From assembly GCA_035252155.1 (NCBI GenBank), contig DATFDL010000224.1:1-64000 (forward strand): a stretch of 64,000 bases of DNA, read 5' to 3'. A program made the translations under genes and the position numbers. The DNA is from JAICLL01 sp035252155. Its GTDB lineage: Bacteria > Planctomycetota > Planctomycetia > Pirellulales > JAICIG01. Below are positions 43,451 to 52,011 of this stretch, piece by piece (position 1 is the first letter of the stretch; each line of letters starts with the position of its first letter). The notes below the pieces were generated by a model that saw only the letters and a program-made list of their open reading frames with translations, had not been told where the DNA came from and searched no databases.

Positions 43451-43807
43451 TTAGTCGCAGCAACCAGTTTTGCCGCAGAGCTTCAGTTTCTCGGCGTCTC
43501 GACTAAACTGAGGCAAGTCCTCATCGCAGGCTGCCAAACAATCGAGCAGCTTGGATCGCAGAGGCGACGGATTGCTTGCCAAGCGGTAATACGCCCAGTG
43601 CCCCTCTTTGCGTGCCTGCACCAGACCCGCTCGTCGCAGGTAAGCCAAATGGCGTGAGACCTTCGGTTGTGGCACATTCAGGACAGCGACCAGATCGCAA
43701 ACACAAACCTCGCCGCTTCGCAGCAGATTGAGGATGCGCAACCGAGTGCGGTCAGCCATCGCTCTAAAGACCAACTCGACGGGTCGCTGTTTTGCCTTCG
43801 TTTTCAT
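43451..43807 (-). CDS. arsR: ArsR-family arsenic-responsive repressor
   Basis: This 118-residue winged-helix protein has C35 and C37 in SGEVCVCDLV, the classical arsenic-sensing motif, with the DNA-reading helix QPKVSRHLAYLRRAGLV (near 49-65), and three more Cys at the C-terminus (CGKTGCCD). It should repress its own operon until arsenite binds. It lies 57 bases before arsC. Confidence 0.92.
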   Translation of the reverse strand: MKTKAKQRPVELVFRAMADRTRLRILNLLRSGEVCVCDLVAVLNVPQPKVSRHLAYLRRAGLVQARKEGHWAYYRLASNPSPLRSKLLDCLAACDEDLPQFSRDAEKLKLCGKTGCCD

Positions 43808-43823
43808 ATTCGTTTAGACGAAT
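43808..43823 (-). promoter_or_regulatory. ArsR operator dyad before arsR
   Basis: ATTCGTTTAGACGAAT is a near-perfect dyad (ATTCGT/ACGAAT) directly upstream of the arsR ATG. Its position suits autorepression by ArsR. No clear Shine-Dalgarno fits between it and the ATG, so the transcript may be leaderless or use the dyad itself. Confidence 0.6.
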
Positions 43824-43846
43824 GTTAGCAGAACCGACAGAACCCG

Positions 43847-45112
43847 TCAACCATCTGACGAAAATGTTTGCGGAGCTTCAGACTCCTTCTCGTGAAAGAA
43901 TTCGGGCTCGATGCCCAATTCATACATTTCCTGTATCAAGACACAGATGTTGTGGCATAGCAGCTTGCACAGAACCTCGTTCACCATCGCCACGTCGGTC
44001 TTGCTCCGAATGTGGTCACGGAACTTGGTCTTAATCATCATGAAGGTGCTCTCAACATTGCTCCGCTGATGGTAATGCTTAAGAAACTCCTCTCGCTTAA
44101 ACTTAAAGTAATGATACATCTTTGCCCATAGACCACCGCCTTTTCCCGTGTGAATCGCCTTGAAGCAGATGTAGGGCACTGCTCCATAAGCGGCGACCGT
44201 GTTCGTGTTCTTAATGCTGGCATAGCCCTTGTCTGCGCAAACTTCCTCCATCGTAAAGTTCTCGGCGGTTGTTTTAACCAGATCGGGCAACAACTTGGTG
44301 TCGCTGGCATCCTTGTCCCGGATCTCGACCGCCGTTACAACATTTGTTTTGACGCCGCACATGATATGGACCTTCACCCACTCATGCTGGCGGCGCTCGA
44401 CCCCGTTCCGGTGATCGAGCCACTTAATGAACCTTGAAGTCGTGAAGCCAGTGCTGTCGGCAGCGAACACCGTCTCGACTTCCTTAAGTGGCAGGCTCGC
44501 CATGACGATCAAATCCCGCAGAACTGGCGTGATTTCAGGGTTTTGCAGATAGTTAAAGATCGAGTTGAAGTGGGGCACTCGGCTGATATAGCCTTTCTCT
44601 TTGGCTTCCCGCAGGTCGGTCATAAAGCGCCGACCACTGACCGTGCTGTAAATCTTAAATGTTGCAGCGAAGATGGCATCACCGAGCGGCAAGAACGGTC
44701 GCCCGCCCTTGGGCTGCTCCCGCTTGGGTTCATCAATCGTCCCGCATAGATCCGCCAGAAGTTGTTGGAACTTGGCTTTCTCGTTGGTTTGGGCAGCATT
44801 ATATGCCCTCCAAACTTGCGGATAGGTCTTGCGTTCCTTGATCTCGACCGAGTTCGTCACGATCTCGCTCCCATCCGGGCTTTTTTCCCGCTTGATGAGG
44901 AACTCGACGGCGAAGATGTGCTTGCACTTACCGCCCCGAGTCTCGTGGTCTGGACAGGTGCAATGTGGGTTGCTGGGGTCGGGGCAGACTGTATACCTGC
45001 CCTTGCCCGATTGCGACGGGACGAGGTAAACGCCGCCCTTCTGCTCAATCCTGCACATCGCAGCGATGCGGAGTCCCCGTTGTTCCCGAACGTCCAGATT
45101 GGCTGTTTCCAT
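43847..45112 (-). CDS. SWIM zinc-finger DDE transposase
   Basis: This 421-residue protein has an N-terminal SWIM zinc finger (C51-x-C53 ... C63-x-H65) and a DDE catalytic core: D219 in FAADSTGF, D294 in CADKGY and E354 in NVESTF. It resembles IS4-superfamily or IS1182-like enzymes fused to a SWIM domain. I found no matching terminal inverted repeats near either end. It lies right beside the ars operon and could have brought it in. Confidence 0.8.
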   Translation of the reverse strand: METANLDVREQRGLRIAAMCRIEQKGGVYLVPSQSGKGRYTVCPDPSNPHCTCPDHETRGGKCKHIFAVEFLIKREKSPDGSEIVTNSVEIKERKTYPQVWRAYNAAQTNEKAKFQQLLADLCGTIDEPKREQPKGGRPFLPLGDAIFAATFKIYSTVSGRRFMTDLREAKEKGYISRVPHFNSIFNYLQNPEITPVLRDLIVMASLPLKEVETVFAADSTGFTTSRFIKWLDHRNGVERRQHEWVKVHIMCGVKTNVVTAVEIRDKDASDTKLLPDLVKTTAENFTMEEVCADKGYASIKNTNTVAAYGAVPYICFKAIHTGKGGGLWAKMYHYFKFKREEFLKHYHQRSNVESTFMMIKTKFRDHIRSKTDVAMVNEVLCKLLCHNICVLIQEMYELGIEPEFFHEKESEAPQTFSSDG

Positions 45113-45129
45113 TGGGTTGAACCTCTTAC

Positions 45130-45228
45130 CTTGTAGTATATACCTACAAGTAATATACGGCTCGGTTTACCCAGTGTAAAGCACTTCGACGGTTTTACTG
45201 GACGGAATATGCCGCCAGTAATATACTG
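45130..45228. promoter_or_regulatory. Dyad-rich divergent promoter region
   Basis: Between the transposase and zinc-ribbon genes lie three dyads: CTTGTAG-x7-CTACAAG (45130-45150), CCAGT(G)TAAA against TTTTACTGG (45170-45200) and CAGTA-ATA-TACTG (45216-45228). The last begins 19 bases before the zinc-ribbon ATG. Such dyads suggest a regulator or transposase-binding sites. Confidence 0.5.
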
Positions 45229-45234
45229 TGAGGT

Positions 45235-45387
45235 ATGGCGAAAAAGATCCAACTCTGGGGCTGGTCGTGCCTCCGCTGTGGGCATACATGGCTGCCTCGT
45301 AACAAGGACGAACAGCCGAGGGTCTGCCCAAAATGCAAGAGTCCCTACTGGGATCGCCCCAGAGAGTCGGAGAAGCGCAAAGATTGA
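45235..45387 (+). CDS. Small zinc-ribbon protein, divergent from transposase
   Basis: This 50-residue protein (MAKKIQLWGWSCLRCGHTW at the start) has two CxxC pairs (CLRC and CPKC) spaced like a rubredoxin-type zinc ribbon, and a short charged tail. GAGGT lies just upstream of the ATG. It faces the transposase across a dyad-rich intergenic region and may regulate it or bind its DNA. The length is below most gene-calling limits. Confidence 0.6.
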   Translation: MAKKIQLWGWSCLRCGHTWLPRNKDEQPRVCPKCKSPYWDRPRESEKRKD

Positions 45388-45502
45388 TGGCGCAAACCTT
45401 TGGCTATCAATGGCTTGCGACAGGCACAAAAATTCCGGTGCGGCTCGTTGACTTTGTCGAGCCAGTCGTCTAAGTTAACCCATAGTTGATTGCTCAAAAG
45501 AC

Positions 45503-45577
45503 GTTGCGGGGGAGGGAATTGAACCCTCATTCGACGCTTTAAAGGCGTTCGTCCTACCCAATTAGACGACCCCGCAA
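45503..45577 (-). tRNA. tRNA with anticodon TTA (ochre/amber suppressor type)
   Basis: Reading the minus strand: acceptor TGCGGGG/CCCCGCA, D-arm GTC/GAC, anticodon stem AACGC/GCGTC (first pair mismatched) and T-arm GAGGG/CCCTC. The 7-nt loop CTTTAAA puts TTA at 34-36, which pairs with UAA, and with UAG if U34 wobbles. All stems are intact, so decay is not obvious. U1-A72 recalls tRNA-Gln. Charging identity cannot be told from sequence. Confidence 0.7.
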
Positions 45578-45673
45578 GCCTTTTGAAAAAACAGCAACCA
45601 GAGCCGGGGAAGCGCACAGCGACCCCGCAGGCAAAATGCCTGACTTTGCCAGAGCGCTCCGGTGGCTAAGGCA

Positions 45674-45717
45674 AAGGCTCGGTGGGATTTCCAAGGTCCG
45701 TCTACCGAGCCTTTTTT
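45674..45717 (+). terminator. Strong terminator
   Basis: AAGGCTCGGT and ACCGAGCCTT pair across a loop of about 20 nt, then six T follow. It ends + strand transcription and stands between the suppressor-type tRNA and the HTH gene. Confidence 0.75.
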
Positions 45718-45723
45718 ATGCGC

Positions 45724-46095
45724 TCATTTTCGTTTTGAGTAGATCGTCGCTCTCCTCCCTTTGCCGAGTTCGACCATAGTAATCGTGCCCTCGCTGGACA
45801 GCTTCTTCAAGTGCCCCGATAGCGCCGGTTGATCGACTTCGCCGCCGTGCTCCTCGATGAACTTCTGCACCTCCCTGATGGTGAAGTGCTCGTCGCTGGG
45901 GAGCTTGGCGATGGCCTGCATGACCATATCCCGCCAGCCACGTATCACGCCTTGGGCACTGGCGTGCCCGTTAATCATTTGTGGCGGGGGCATGTTCTTG
46001 TTGAACAGCGCCCAAGTAGTATCGAGAGCCTCGATCTTACGCTGGCTTTCTTCTTCGATGACTTGTCGGGCCTTCAAATAATCCTGCCGGGTCAT
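45724..46095 (-). CDS. HTH-like small protein
   Basis: This 123-residue protein has a coiled N-terminal part (RQDYLKARQVIEEESQRKIEAL) and a winged-helix-like C-terminal part (FTIREVQKFIEEHGGEVDQPALSGHLKKLSSEGTITMVELGKGRRATIYS). It could be a DNA-binding regulator with helix QPALSGHLKKL as recognition helix. I use the ATG at 46095; the TTG at 46131 is less likely. No family name. Confidence 0.55.
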   Translation of the reverse strand: MTRQDYLKARQVIEEESQRKIEALDTTWALFNKNMPPPQMINGHASAQGVIRGWRDMVMQAIAKLPSDEHFTIREVQKFIEEHGGEVDQPALSGHLKKLSSEGTITMVELGKGRRATIYSKRK

Positions 46096-46660
46096 ATTGG
46101 CATGATAGGACTTATGCCGACGAGCCGTCAAGTAGCCCCAGAAGAATTTTCTTGGGAGGTAGTTGTGGGGCAGAATACTAGCTTATTGGGCAGGACGAGG
46201 TTGCTGTGCAAAGCCCCCGGAGGGAGAGGAGACGAGGCGAAGGGGCGACACGGCGACACGGCGAGGGGGCGACAAGGCGATGCTCCCTGACTGCCGAATC
46301 CTGAATGCCGAATCCTTGAACCAGCGCTTGCGTAAGCGGTGATTGATATTTTGCAAGGTCGCCCTAAACGTGCATGGTGCAGCAGCTTGCGAGTGCAGAG
46401 CAGCCGCGGGTGGCCCTGTTCTTCGCAAGCAAATCGATGCGGCCGGGCACGATGAACGAAATCGGAGTGACAGCCGCAACGCAATCGCAGTGCGATTGGC
46501 TCATCGCTTGACCGGCCGGTGGTCGCGGCATCTATTAACGCTTGTTGACGCGCCGATCATGCGATCGTGACTAAGTGCCTAACCGACAACCGGCAGGCAG
46601 TCCTGACGCCCGCACCAGAACGCCGGTTCTCGAATAGGCTCGAAGTATGAGGAGCTCAAA
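46096..46660. other. Intergenic region with short tandem repeats and no supported gene
   Basis: It holds a CCCGGAGGGAGAGG unit near 46203, a GGCGACACGGCGACA tandem near 46240 and a TGCCGAATCCTGAA tandem near 46300. It separates less GC-rich island DNA from the next operon. I see no gene. Confidence 0.5.
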
Positions 46661-48052
46661 TTGAAATTCAGCCGGCGGAATCTGATCGAGATCGGCTTCT
46701 CCTCGGCGTTGGGAGCGGCAATGACTACCTGGCCGCAACGAGCTGGCGCCGCTACGGAGCAGGTGGGCGTGGCCGGTCCGCCACCGCCGCGGGCCAAGTC
46801 GGTGCTGTTTCTGTTCCTCTTCGGCGGTCCTAGCCATCTCGACACATTTGATCCGAAACCCCATGCGCCCGACGAAGTCCGCGGGGAATTTCAGACCATT
46901 GCCACCGCGATCAGCGGCTTGCGGATCTGCGAACATCTGCCGTTGTTCGCCCAGCGCATGAACCGCTGGGCACTGGTTCGCTCGATGACCTGCAACCCGA
47001 GTTTTGGCGACCACCGGCTGGCGGTCCACGGCCTTTTGGGTGGCATCGACGAGCTGCCCGCCGGCGCAGGACTGGCCGCCTCGCGGCGCGATTGGCCCTC
47101 GTGGTGTGCGGGCGTCGAGTATGCGCGGGGCGGAGGCGATACCTTTCCCGCCAGCGTCATGCTGCCTGGCGAAGTGGTCGATCCGGGCACGGGTCTCTAT
47201 CCGGGACAAAACGGCGGGTTGCTCGGCTCGCAATGCGATCCTTATCAGGTTCGCGATAACCCGGCTGATCCCAAATACCTGGTCGATGCGAGCCTGCGGA
47301 TGCCGCCCGGGATTACGATCGAACGTTTGGCGTCGAAACACGCCCTGTTGGTCGATCTCGAACGGCAACAAACCCGCTTAGGGGCCGCGGACGCCGGCTC
47401 GTACGATGACCGTCGCCGCGAAGCATTCCGAGTGTTGACCAGTGGGCGATTGTCACAGGCACTCGATGTGGCGCAGGAACCGCAAGCGGTCCGCGACCGC
47501 TATGGCCGGCACATGTTCGGTCAGTCGATGCTCATGGCGCGGCGGCTCATCGAGGCCGGCGTGCCGATCGTGCAGGCCAATGTCAGCTATCAAGCCCTTT
47601 GGGACACGCATTACAACAATTTCGTCGCTTTACGCGACCTGTTGCCGCACCTCGACCGCGCGGTATCGAATTTGACCGACGATATGCAAGCCAGCGGCCT
47701 GCTCGATGAAACGCTGATTGTGATGATGGGCGAGTTCGGTCGCACGCCCAAACTGGCGATGCCCAACGGCTCGGTCCCCTACTTTACCAGCCCGGGCCGC
47801 GATCACTGGATGACATGCTTCTTTGGCCTCTTTGCCGGGGCAGGGGTGCGCGGCGGCCAGGTTATCGGTCGGTCGGATGCGATCGGCGCCCACCCGGTGA
47901 CGCGGTGCTACAGGCATTCCGACGTTGCCGCTACCGTCTACTCAGCATTGGGAATCGATCCGGCGATGGAAATTCACGATGCACTCGGGCGCCCTTTGCG
48001 GCTCAACAGCGGCCAGGCGATCGAGGCGTTGTACACCGGCCACGAGGCATGA
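46661..48052 (+). CDS. DUF1501 family protein (third copy)
   Basis: This 463-residue protein begins at a TTG with a good GAGGAG upstream, and has a Tat-like SRRNLIEIGFSSALG start and VLFLFLFGGPSHLDTFDPKPHAP (about 47-69). GRDHWMTCFFGLFAGAG and EFGRTPK follow in the C-terminal half. It heads an operon with a PQQ propeller and an SGNH hydrolase, in place of the DUF1549 partner found at the other two loci. Confidence 0.85.
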   Translation: MKFSRRNLIEIGFSSALGAAMTTWPQRAGAATEQVGVAGPPPPRAKSVLFLFLFGGPSHLDTFDPKPHAPDEVRGEFQTIATAISGLRICEHLPLFAQRMNRWALVRSMTCNPSFGDHRLAVHGLLGGIDELPAGAGLAASRRDWPSWCAGVEYARGGGDTFPASVMLPGEVVDPGTGLYPGQNGGLLGSQCDPYQVRDNPADPKYLVDASLRMPPGITIERLASKHALLVDLERQQTRLGAADAGSYDDRRREAFRVLTSGRLSQALDVAQEPQAVRDRYGRHMFGQSMLMARRLIEAGVPIVQANVSYQALWDTHYNNFVALRDLLPHLDRAVSNLTDDMQASGLLDETLIVMMGEFGRTPKLAMPNGSVPYFTSPGRDHWMTCFFGLFAGAGVRGGQVIGRSDAIGAHPVTRCYRHSDVAATVYSALGIDPAMEIHDALGRPLRLNSGQAIEALYTGHEA

Positions 48053-48091
48053 GGTAGCAGGAACGCTTGTCAACGAGCGGAGGATCTTGCT

Positions 48092-49504
48092 TTGAGACGC
48101 GAATCACTGCCAGCGGCCCTGCTGCTCGTCGCGATCTGGGCCTTGCCGATTCGCGCGGAAGAAAGCAAGGAGGTGAATCAACCGCCACGGACGACCGGCA
48201 AGGCGGAGCAATCCAATCGATGGCCGCAGTTTCGCGGCCCCAACGCGCGGGGCGTTGGCGAAGGTACGAATCTGCCCGATCGCTGGTCGGCGGTGGAAAA
48301 CGTGGCCTGGAAACGCGACATTCCCGGCCGGGGCTGGTCGTCTCCGATCGTCTGGGGAAGCCGCGTGTTCTTGACGACGGTCATCAATACGGGCGAGTCG
48401 GAAGAACCGACCAAAGGACTCTACCTCGGCGGCGAGCGACTGATCCCGCCGACGTCGGTCCATCGTTGGATGGTGTATTGCCTCGATCTCGATTCGGGAA
48501 ATGTTGTCTGGGAGCGGCAAGTCCATCAAGGGGAACCGGCGACGGCCATCCACATTAAAAACAGCTACGCCTCGGAGACGCCCGTAACCGACGGTGAGCG
48601 AGTCTACTGTTACTTCGGCAATCTGGGCATTGTCGCCTTCGACTTCGACGGTCGGGAAGTCTGGAAGGTCGCCCTACCGCCGCATGCGACCCGTTTTGGC
48701 TGGGGAATGGCGGCGTCGCCGGTGCTGTACCGCGATCGGATTTACCTGGTCAATGACAACGAAGAGGATTCCTATCTGCTCGCCTTGGATGCCAAGACCA
48801 GCAACGAAGTCTGGCGAATCGCCCGTGACGAAAAAAGCAACTGGGCCACGCCGTTTGTTTGGGAGAACAGCGGACGCACGGAGATCGTTACACCGGGCAC
48901 GGGCCTCGTGCGGTCTTATGATCTGGGCGGCAACTTGCTCTGGTCGATGAAAGGCATGTCGAGCATCACCATCGCGACGCCATATCAGCACGAACGCTTG
49001 CTCATGGTCAGCTCCGGTTACGTCAATGACCTCTTCCGGCCGATCTACGCCATTCGGCCCGGAGCCGACGGCGACATCTCGTTGCTGCCCGGGCAGACGT
49101 CGAACGATTTCATCGCCTGGTGCAATCCCACGGCCGGTCCCTATAACCCGACCACGCTGGTTTATGATGACCGAATGTACGTCCTCCACGATCGCGGATT
49201 CCTCGCCTGCTTCGATCCTCGCAACGGCGAAGAGATCTATGGCATGCAACGGCTGCCGAATGGCCGAGGGTTTACGTCATCGCCCTGGGCCTACGATGGT
49301 AAGGTATTCTGCATCAACGAAGATGGCGTGACGTTCGTGCTCAAAGCCGGCGATGAGTTCGAGCTGCTGCACACGAATACGTTGGCCGACGACGACATGG
49401 CGATGGCGACTCCGGCCATGGTTGGAGACCGGCTGTTGATTCGGACGTCGGCGCGGCTCTACTGCATTAGCAAAGCCGCGAAGCTCAGCCGTCGGCGACG
49501 ATGA
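48092..49504 (+). CDS. PQQ-like beta-propeller protein
   Basis: This 470-residue protein starts at a TTG with GGAGG upstream, has a signal peptide (about residues 1-22), and PQQ-like repeats: WPQFRGPNARGV, WSSPIVWGSRVFLTTV and YCLDLDSGNVVWER. Such propellers resemble BamB or alcohol-dehydrogenase blades, without catalytic PQQ residues visible. It lies 39 bases after the DUF1501 gene. Confidence 0.8.
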   Translation: MRRESLPAALLLVAIWALPIRAEESKEVNQPPRTTGKAEQSNRWPQFRGPNARGVGEGTNLPDRWSAVENVAWKRDIPGRGWSSPIVWGSRVFLTTVINTGESEEPTKGLYLGGERLIPPTSVHRWMVYCLDLDSGNVVWERQVHQGEPATAIHIKNSYASETPVTDGERVYCYFGNLGIVAFDFDGREVWKVALPPHATRFGWGMAASPVLYRDRIYLVNDNEEDSYLLALDAKTSNEVWRIARDEKSNWATPFVWENSGRTEIVTPGTGLVRSYDLGGNLLWSMKGMSSITIATPYQHERLLMVSSGYVNDLFRPIYAIRPGADGDISLLPGQTSNDFIAWCNPTAGPYNPTTLVYDDRMYVLHDRGFLACFDPRNGEEIYGMQRLPNGRGFTSSPWAYDGKVFCINEDGVTFVLKAGDEFELLHTNTLADDDMAMATPAMVGDRLLIRTSARLYCISKAAKLSRRRR

Positions 49505-49566
49505 GGGCTGCGAGACCCAGTCGTGATTGTTCGGCAGTAGTTCTAACCAGCAGGAGAAAAAAACCA

Positions 49567-50736
49567 ATGCTCAATAGGCGGCGTCTTTCATTATGCGCTT
49601 CTACGATTCTGCTCGCCGTCATGTCATCGGTGAGAGCCGCGGAGAACCTCGATTCGTCGCGGGCAACCGCTTCCGCCGACGGCGCGGTTCTCTGGTATGA
49701 CTTCACCGAGTTGGGCATCGAGGGAAAGGGCTGGGCCGACACGAAGGCCGCCTACGACCGATTGCCGGCGAAGGCGGAAAACATGGTCCGCGGACCGGTG
49801 TGGAATCTCAGTCGCCAGTCGGCCGGCCTCTGTGGGCGATTTGTGACCGACGCCCCCATGGTTTCCGTACGATGGTCGCTTTCGTCGGCAAACCTGGCGA
49901 TGCCCCACATGGCCGCGACCGGCGTCAGCGGTGTCGATCTCTATGTGAAATCCGAGCCAGGCTGGCGTTGGCTCGCCTGCGGTTTTCCCAAGGCACAAAG
50001 CAACGAGGCGGTGTTGGTCCAAGGTCTGCCCGCTGCCGAACGCGAGTACCTGCTTTACCTGCCGCTCTATAACGGCGTCACGAAGGTCGAGGTCGGCATT
50101 CCCAAACAGCACGCCCTCGCTAAAGCACCCCCACGGTCGGCGGAACGCGCCCAGCCGATCGTCTTCTATGGCACCTCGATCACCCAGGGCGGCTGTGCCT
50201 CTCGTCCCGGCATGGTTCACACCGCTATCTTGGGCCGCCGGTTTGACCGGACGGTAATCAACCTGGGCTTTTCGGGCAACGGCAAGATGGAGCCGGAGTT
50301 GGCATCGCTTTTGGCCGAACTTGATCCCGCCGCCTACGTGCTCGACTGCTTGCCGAATATGTCGCCGCAGGAAGTCAGCGAGCGTGTCGAACCCTTTGTG
50401 CGCACGCTTCGAGCGGCGCGACCTGCCACTCCGATCGTGCTGGTGGAAGACCGCAACTATACCGATGGCTTTTTGATTGCGTCGAAACGAGAACGAAATG
50501 AGGCGAGCCATCGAGCGTTGCGCGCGGCGTTCGATCGGCTGGCCGCCGACGGCGTCAAGGATATGTACTACCTACCCGGGCAAGACTTGCTGGGCGACGA
50601 CGGCGAAGCCACGGTGGACAGCTCGCACCCTACCGATCTCGGTTTTGTGCGCCAAGCCGCGGCTTTTCAAAGCGTGCTCGCGAAGGCCCTCGAACAGCCG
50701 CTCAACGATCCGGGGATCGGGCCAGGAGTACCATGA
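49567..50736 (+). CDS. SGNH/GDSL-family secreted hydrolase
   Basis: This 389-residue protein starts at the ATG at 49567 after AGGAG with a signal peptide (about residues 1-24). The hydrolase domain begins at VFYGTSITQGG (nucleophile Ser, near 199), and DSSHPTDLGF near 357 gives the Asp-His pair. The N-terminal half may bind carbohydrate. It is probably an esterase on sugars or lipids, coupled with the DUF1501 and PQQ genes. Confidence 0.82.
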   Translation: MLNRRRLSLCASTILLAVMSSVRAAENLDSSRATASADGAVLWYDFTELGIEGKGWADTKAAYDRLPAKAENMVRGPVWNLSRQSAGLCGRFVTDAPMVSVRWSLSSANLAMPHMAATGVSGVDLYVKSEPGWRWLACGFPKAQSNEAVLVQGLPAAEREYLLYLPLYNGVTKVEVGIPKQHALAKAPPRSAERAQPIVFYGTSITQGGCASRPGMVHTAILGRRFDRTVINLGFSGNGKMEPELASLLAELDPAAYVLDCLPNMSPQEVSERVEPFVRTLRAARPATPIVLVEDRNYTDGFLIASKRERNEASHRALRAAFDRLAADGVKDMYYLPGQDLLGDDGEATVDSSHPTDLGFVRQAAAFQSVLAKALEQPLNDPGIGPGVP

Positions 50737-50813
50737 CTACCGCGAACACCACTGCACCTGAACCCTTGGAGGCAGTCCACCACCACGGCATTGCCGCGGC
50801 CAAGCCCGCTTAA
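50733..50813 (+). CDS. Coupled mini-ORF after the SGNH gene
   Basis: A 26-codon ORF (MTTANTTAPEPLEAVHHHGI at the start) begins at ATG with AGGAG upstream and overlaps the SGNH stop codon as ATGA. It ends where the converging sigma-tail frame ends. It may be a small peptide gene or a chance coupling. Confidence 0.3.
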   Translation: MTTANTTAPEPLEAVHHHGIAAAKPA

Positions 50814-51495
50814 AAGCCGAACTCTTCTTCGCCGATCAGTTGCGAAATGCGCTGATTGATGATGGTATCGGCGTCCTTCGCGCGGCGTTCGACGGCGCCT
50901 CGGAGCCGTTCGAGCTGAGCCTGGAGACGTTTGACTTCGAGTTCTCGCCGCTCCTGCCGCGCCTTGAAGTGCTGCTTGACCGTCTCTTGCAGCTTGGCGC
51001 CGAGTTCGTCGCGGGGCCGGCCTTCGGGCGCCCGGCGGTACTGCTCGGCTAATTCATGGCTTTCACGGTCGAGCCGCCGGTCGTTCTGTTCCAGCTCAAA
51101 CATTTCGGGGTCGGTCTCACGAAGACGTTCCAGCGAAGGCATCCCCTCCATGTCCATGCCCGGACCCATCATCATGCCGGGCATGCGTCCGCCGGGCATC
51201 CTTGGCATCGCGCCGGGCATCCCTGGCATCGCGCCTGGCCCTGGCATCCGCGGCATCGCCGCTCGGTCTCTGGCACGGCCCCGCCGAACGCCCTCCGGCT
51301 CCGGTCGACCTCGATCGCGATCCGCCTGTTCGCGACGCCGCTCGCCTTCGACCCTCTCGACATCGCGGCGTCCCTCCTGCCGGCCTGCTTCCCGCTCGGC
51401 TCGTCCCTCACGATCGGCCGCCGCGGCATCTCGCCGTTGCTCCGCTGTGTCGGCTGTATCGGCCTCCCGTTTGAGACGCGGGTCTTCCGCGGCCG
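50810..51495 (-). CDS. Met/Gly/Pro-rich and coiled-coil tail in a different frame
   Basis: The open frame shows a charged region (AADREGRAEREAGRRD and VERVEGERRREQADRDRG), then a MPGPGAMPGMPGAM stretch and a coiled coil (QERRELEVKRLQAQLERLRG) ending at 50810. It lacks a strong start, and its text continues smoothly from the sigma core, so it looks like the C-terminal extension of the sigma factor in another frame. The whole product would be over 400 residues. It could also be a separate overlapping gene. Confidence 0.5.
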
Positions 51496-52005
51496 CAGGG
51501 CCGACAGGCCGCGGCGGTTGTGACTCAGGACCGTGTTCAAGGGAATGCCGAGCTGCTCGGCGATTTCGTGGAATCCCAAATTGCCGTAATACCGCAACAG
51601 CAGCGTGCGCCGCTGGGGTTCGCTCAAGGCGCCAAGCGCCGCCGCCAGCAGCCGTTCGTTTTCGACCTGGGCCATGCGCTGCCAGGGCGCATCTTCGCGG
51701 CCGGCGCGTTCGACCGGTTGTGCTCCGGTGGCTTCCAGCGGCCCTTCGCGCTTTCGTCGGCGGACGTGGTCACAAGCCAGCCGATCGGCAATCCGCAGCA
51801 GATAGGCGCGTTCGCGACCCGTATCGCGATAGCGGCCTCGTGCCTGCCAGGCCCGGCAAAAGACTTCTTGCATCAGGTCTTCAGCCAGCGCGCGGTCGCG
51901 CACCATGCCGGTAAGAAAGCCGAGTATTGCCGCCCCATGTCGGCGAACCCACACGGTCAAACGCTCTTGCTCTTCGTTGGTCCGTTCGGTGTCGCTCATG
52001 GCCAC
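51172..52005 (-). CDS. ECF sigma factor, apparently frameshifted near the C-terminus
   Basis: This frame has sigma-2 (AEDLMQEVFCRAWQARGRY, near residues 41-59) and sigma-4 (SEPQRRTLLLRYYGNLGFHEIAEQLGIPLNTVLSHNRRGLSAL, 128-170). After about residue 170 (51496) the text turns to unlikely Cys/Arg-rich sequence, while the alternative frame reads as a typical coil-rich tail. One indel near 51490, or a programmed frameshift, would join them. It directs RNA polymerase to special promoters, possibly with its tail as a sensor. Confidence 0.75.
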   Translation of the reverse strand: MAMSDTERTNEEQERLTVWVRRHGAAILGFLTGMVRDRALAEDLMQEVFCRAWQARGRYRDTGRERAYLLRIADRLACDHVRRRKREGPLEATGAQPVERAGREDAPWQRMAQVENERLLAAALGALSEPQRRTLLLRYYGNLGFHEIAEQLGIPLNTVLSHNRRGLSALRPRKTRVSNGRPIQPTQRSNGEMPRRPIVRDEPSGKQAGRRDAAMSRGSKASGVANRRIAIEVDRSRRAFGGAVPETERRCRGCQGQARCQGCPARCQGCPADACPA

Positions 52006-52011
52006 ACCCTA

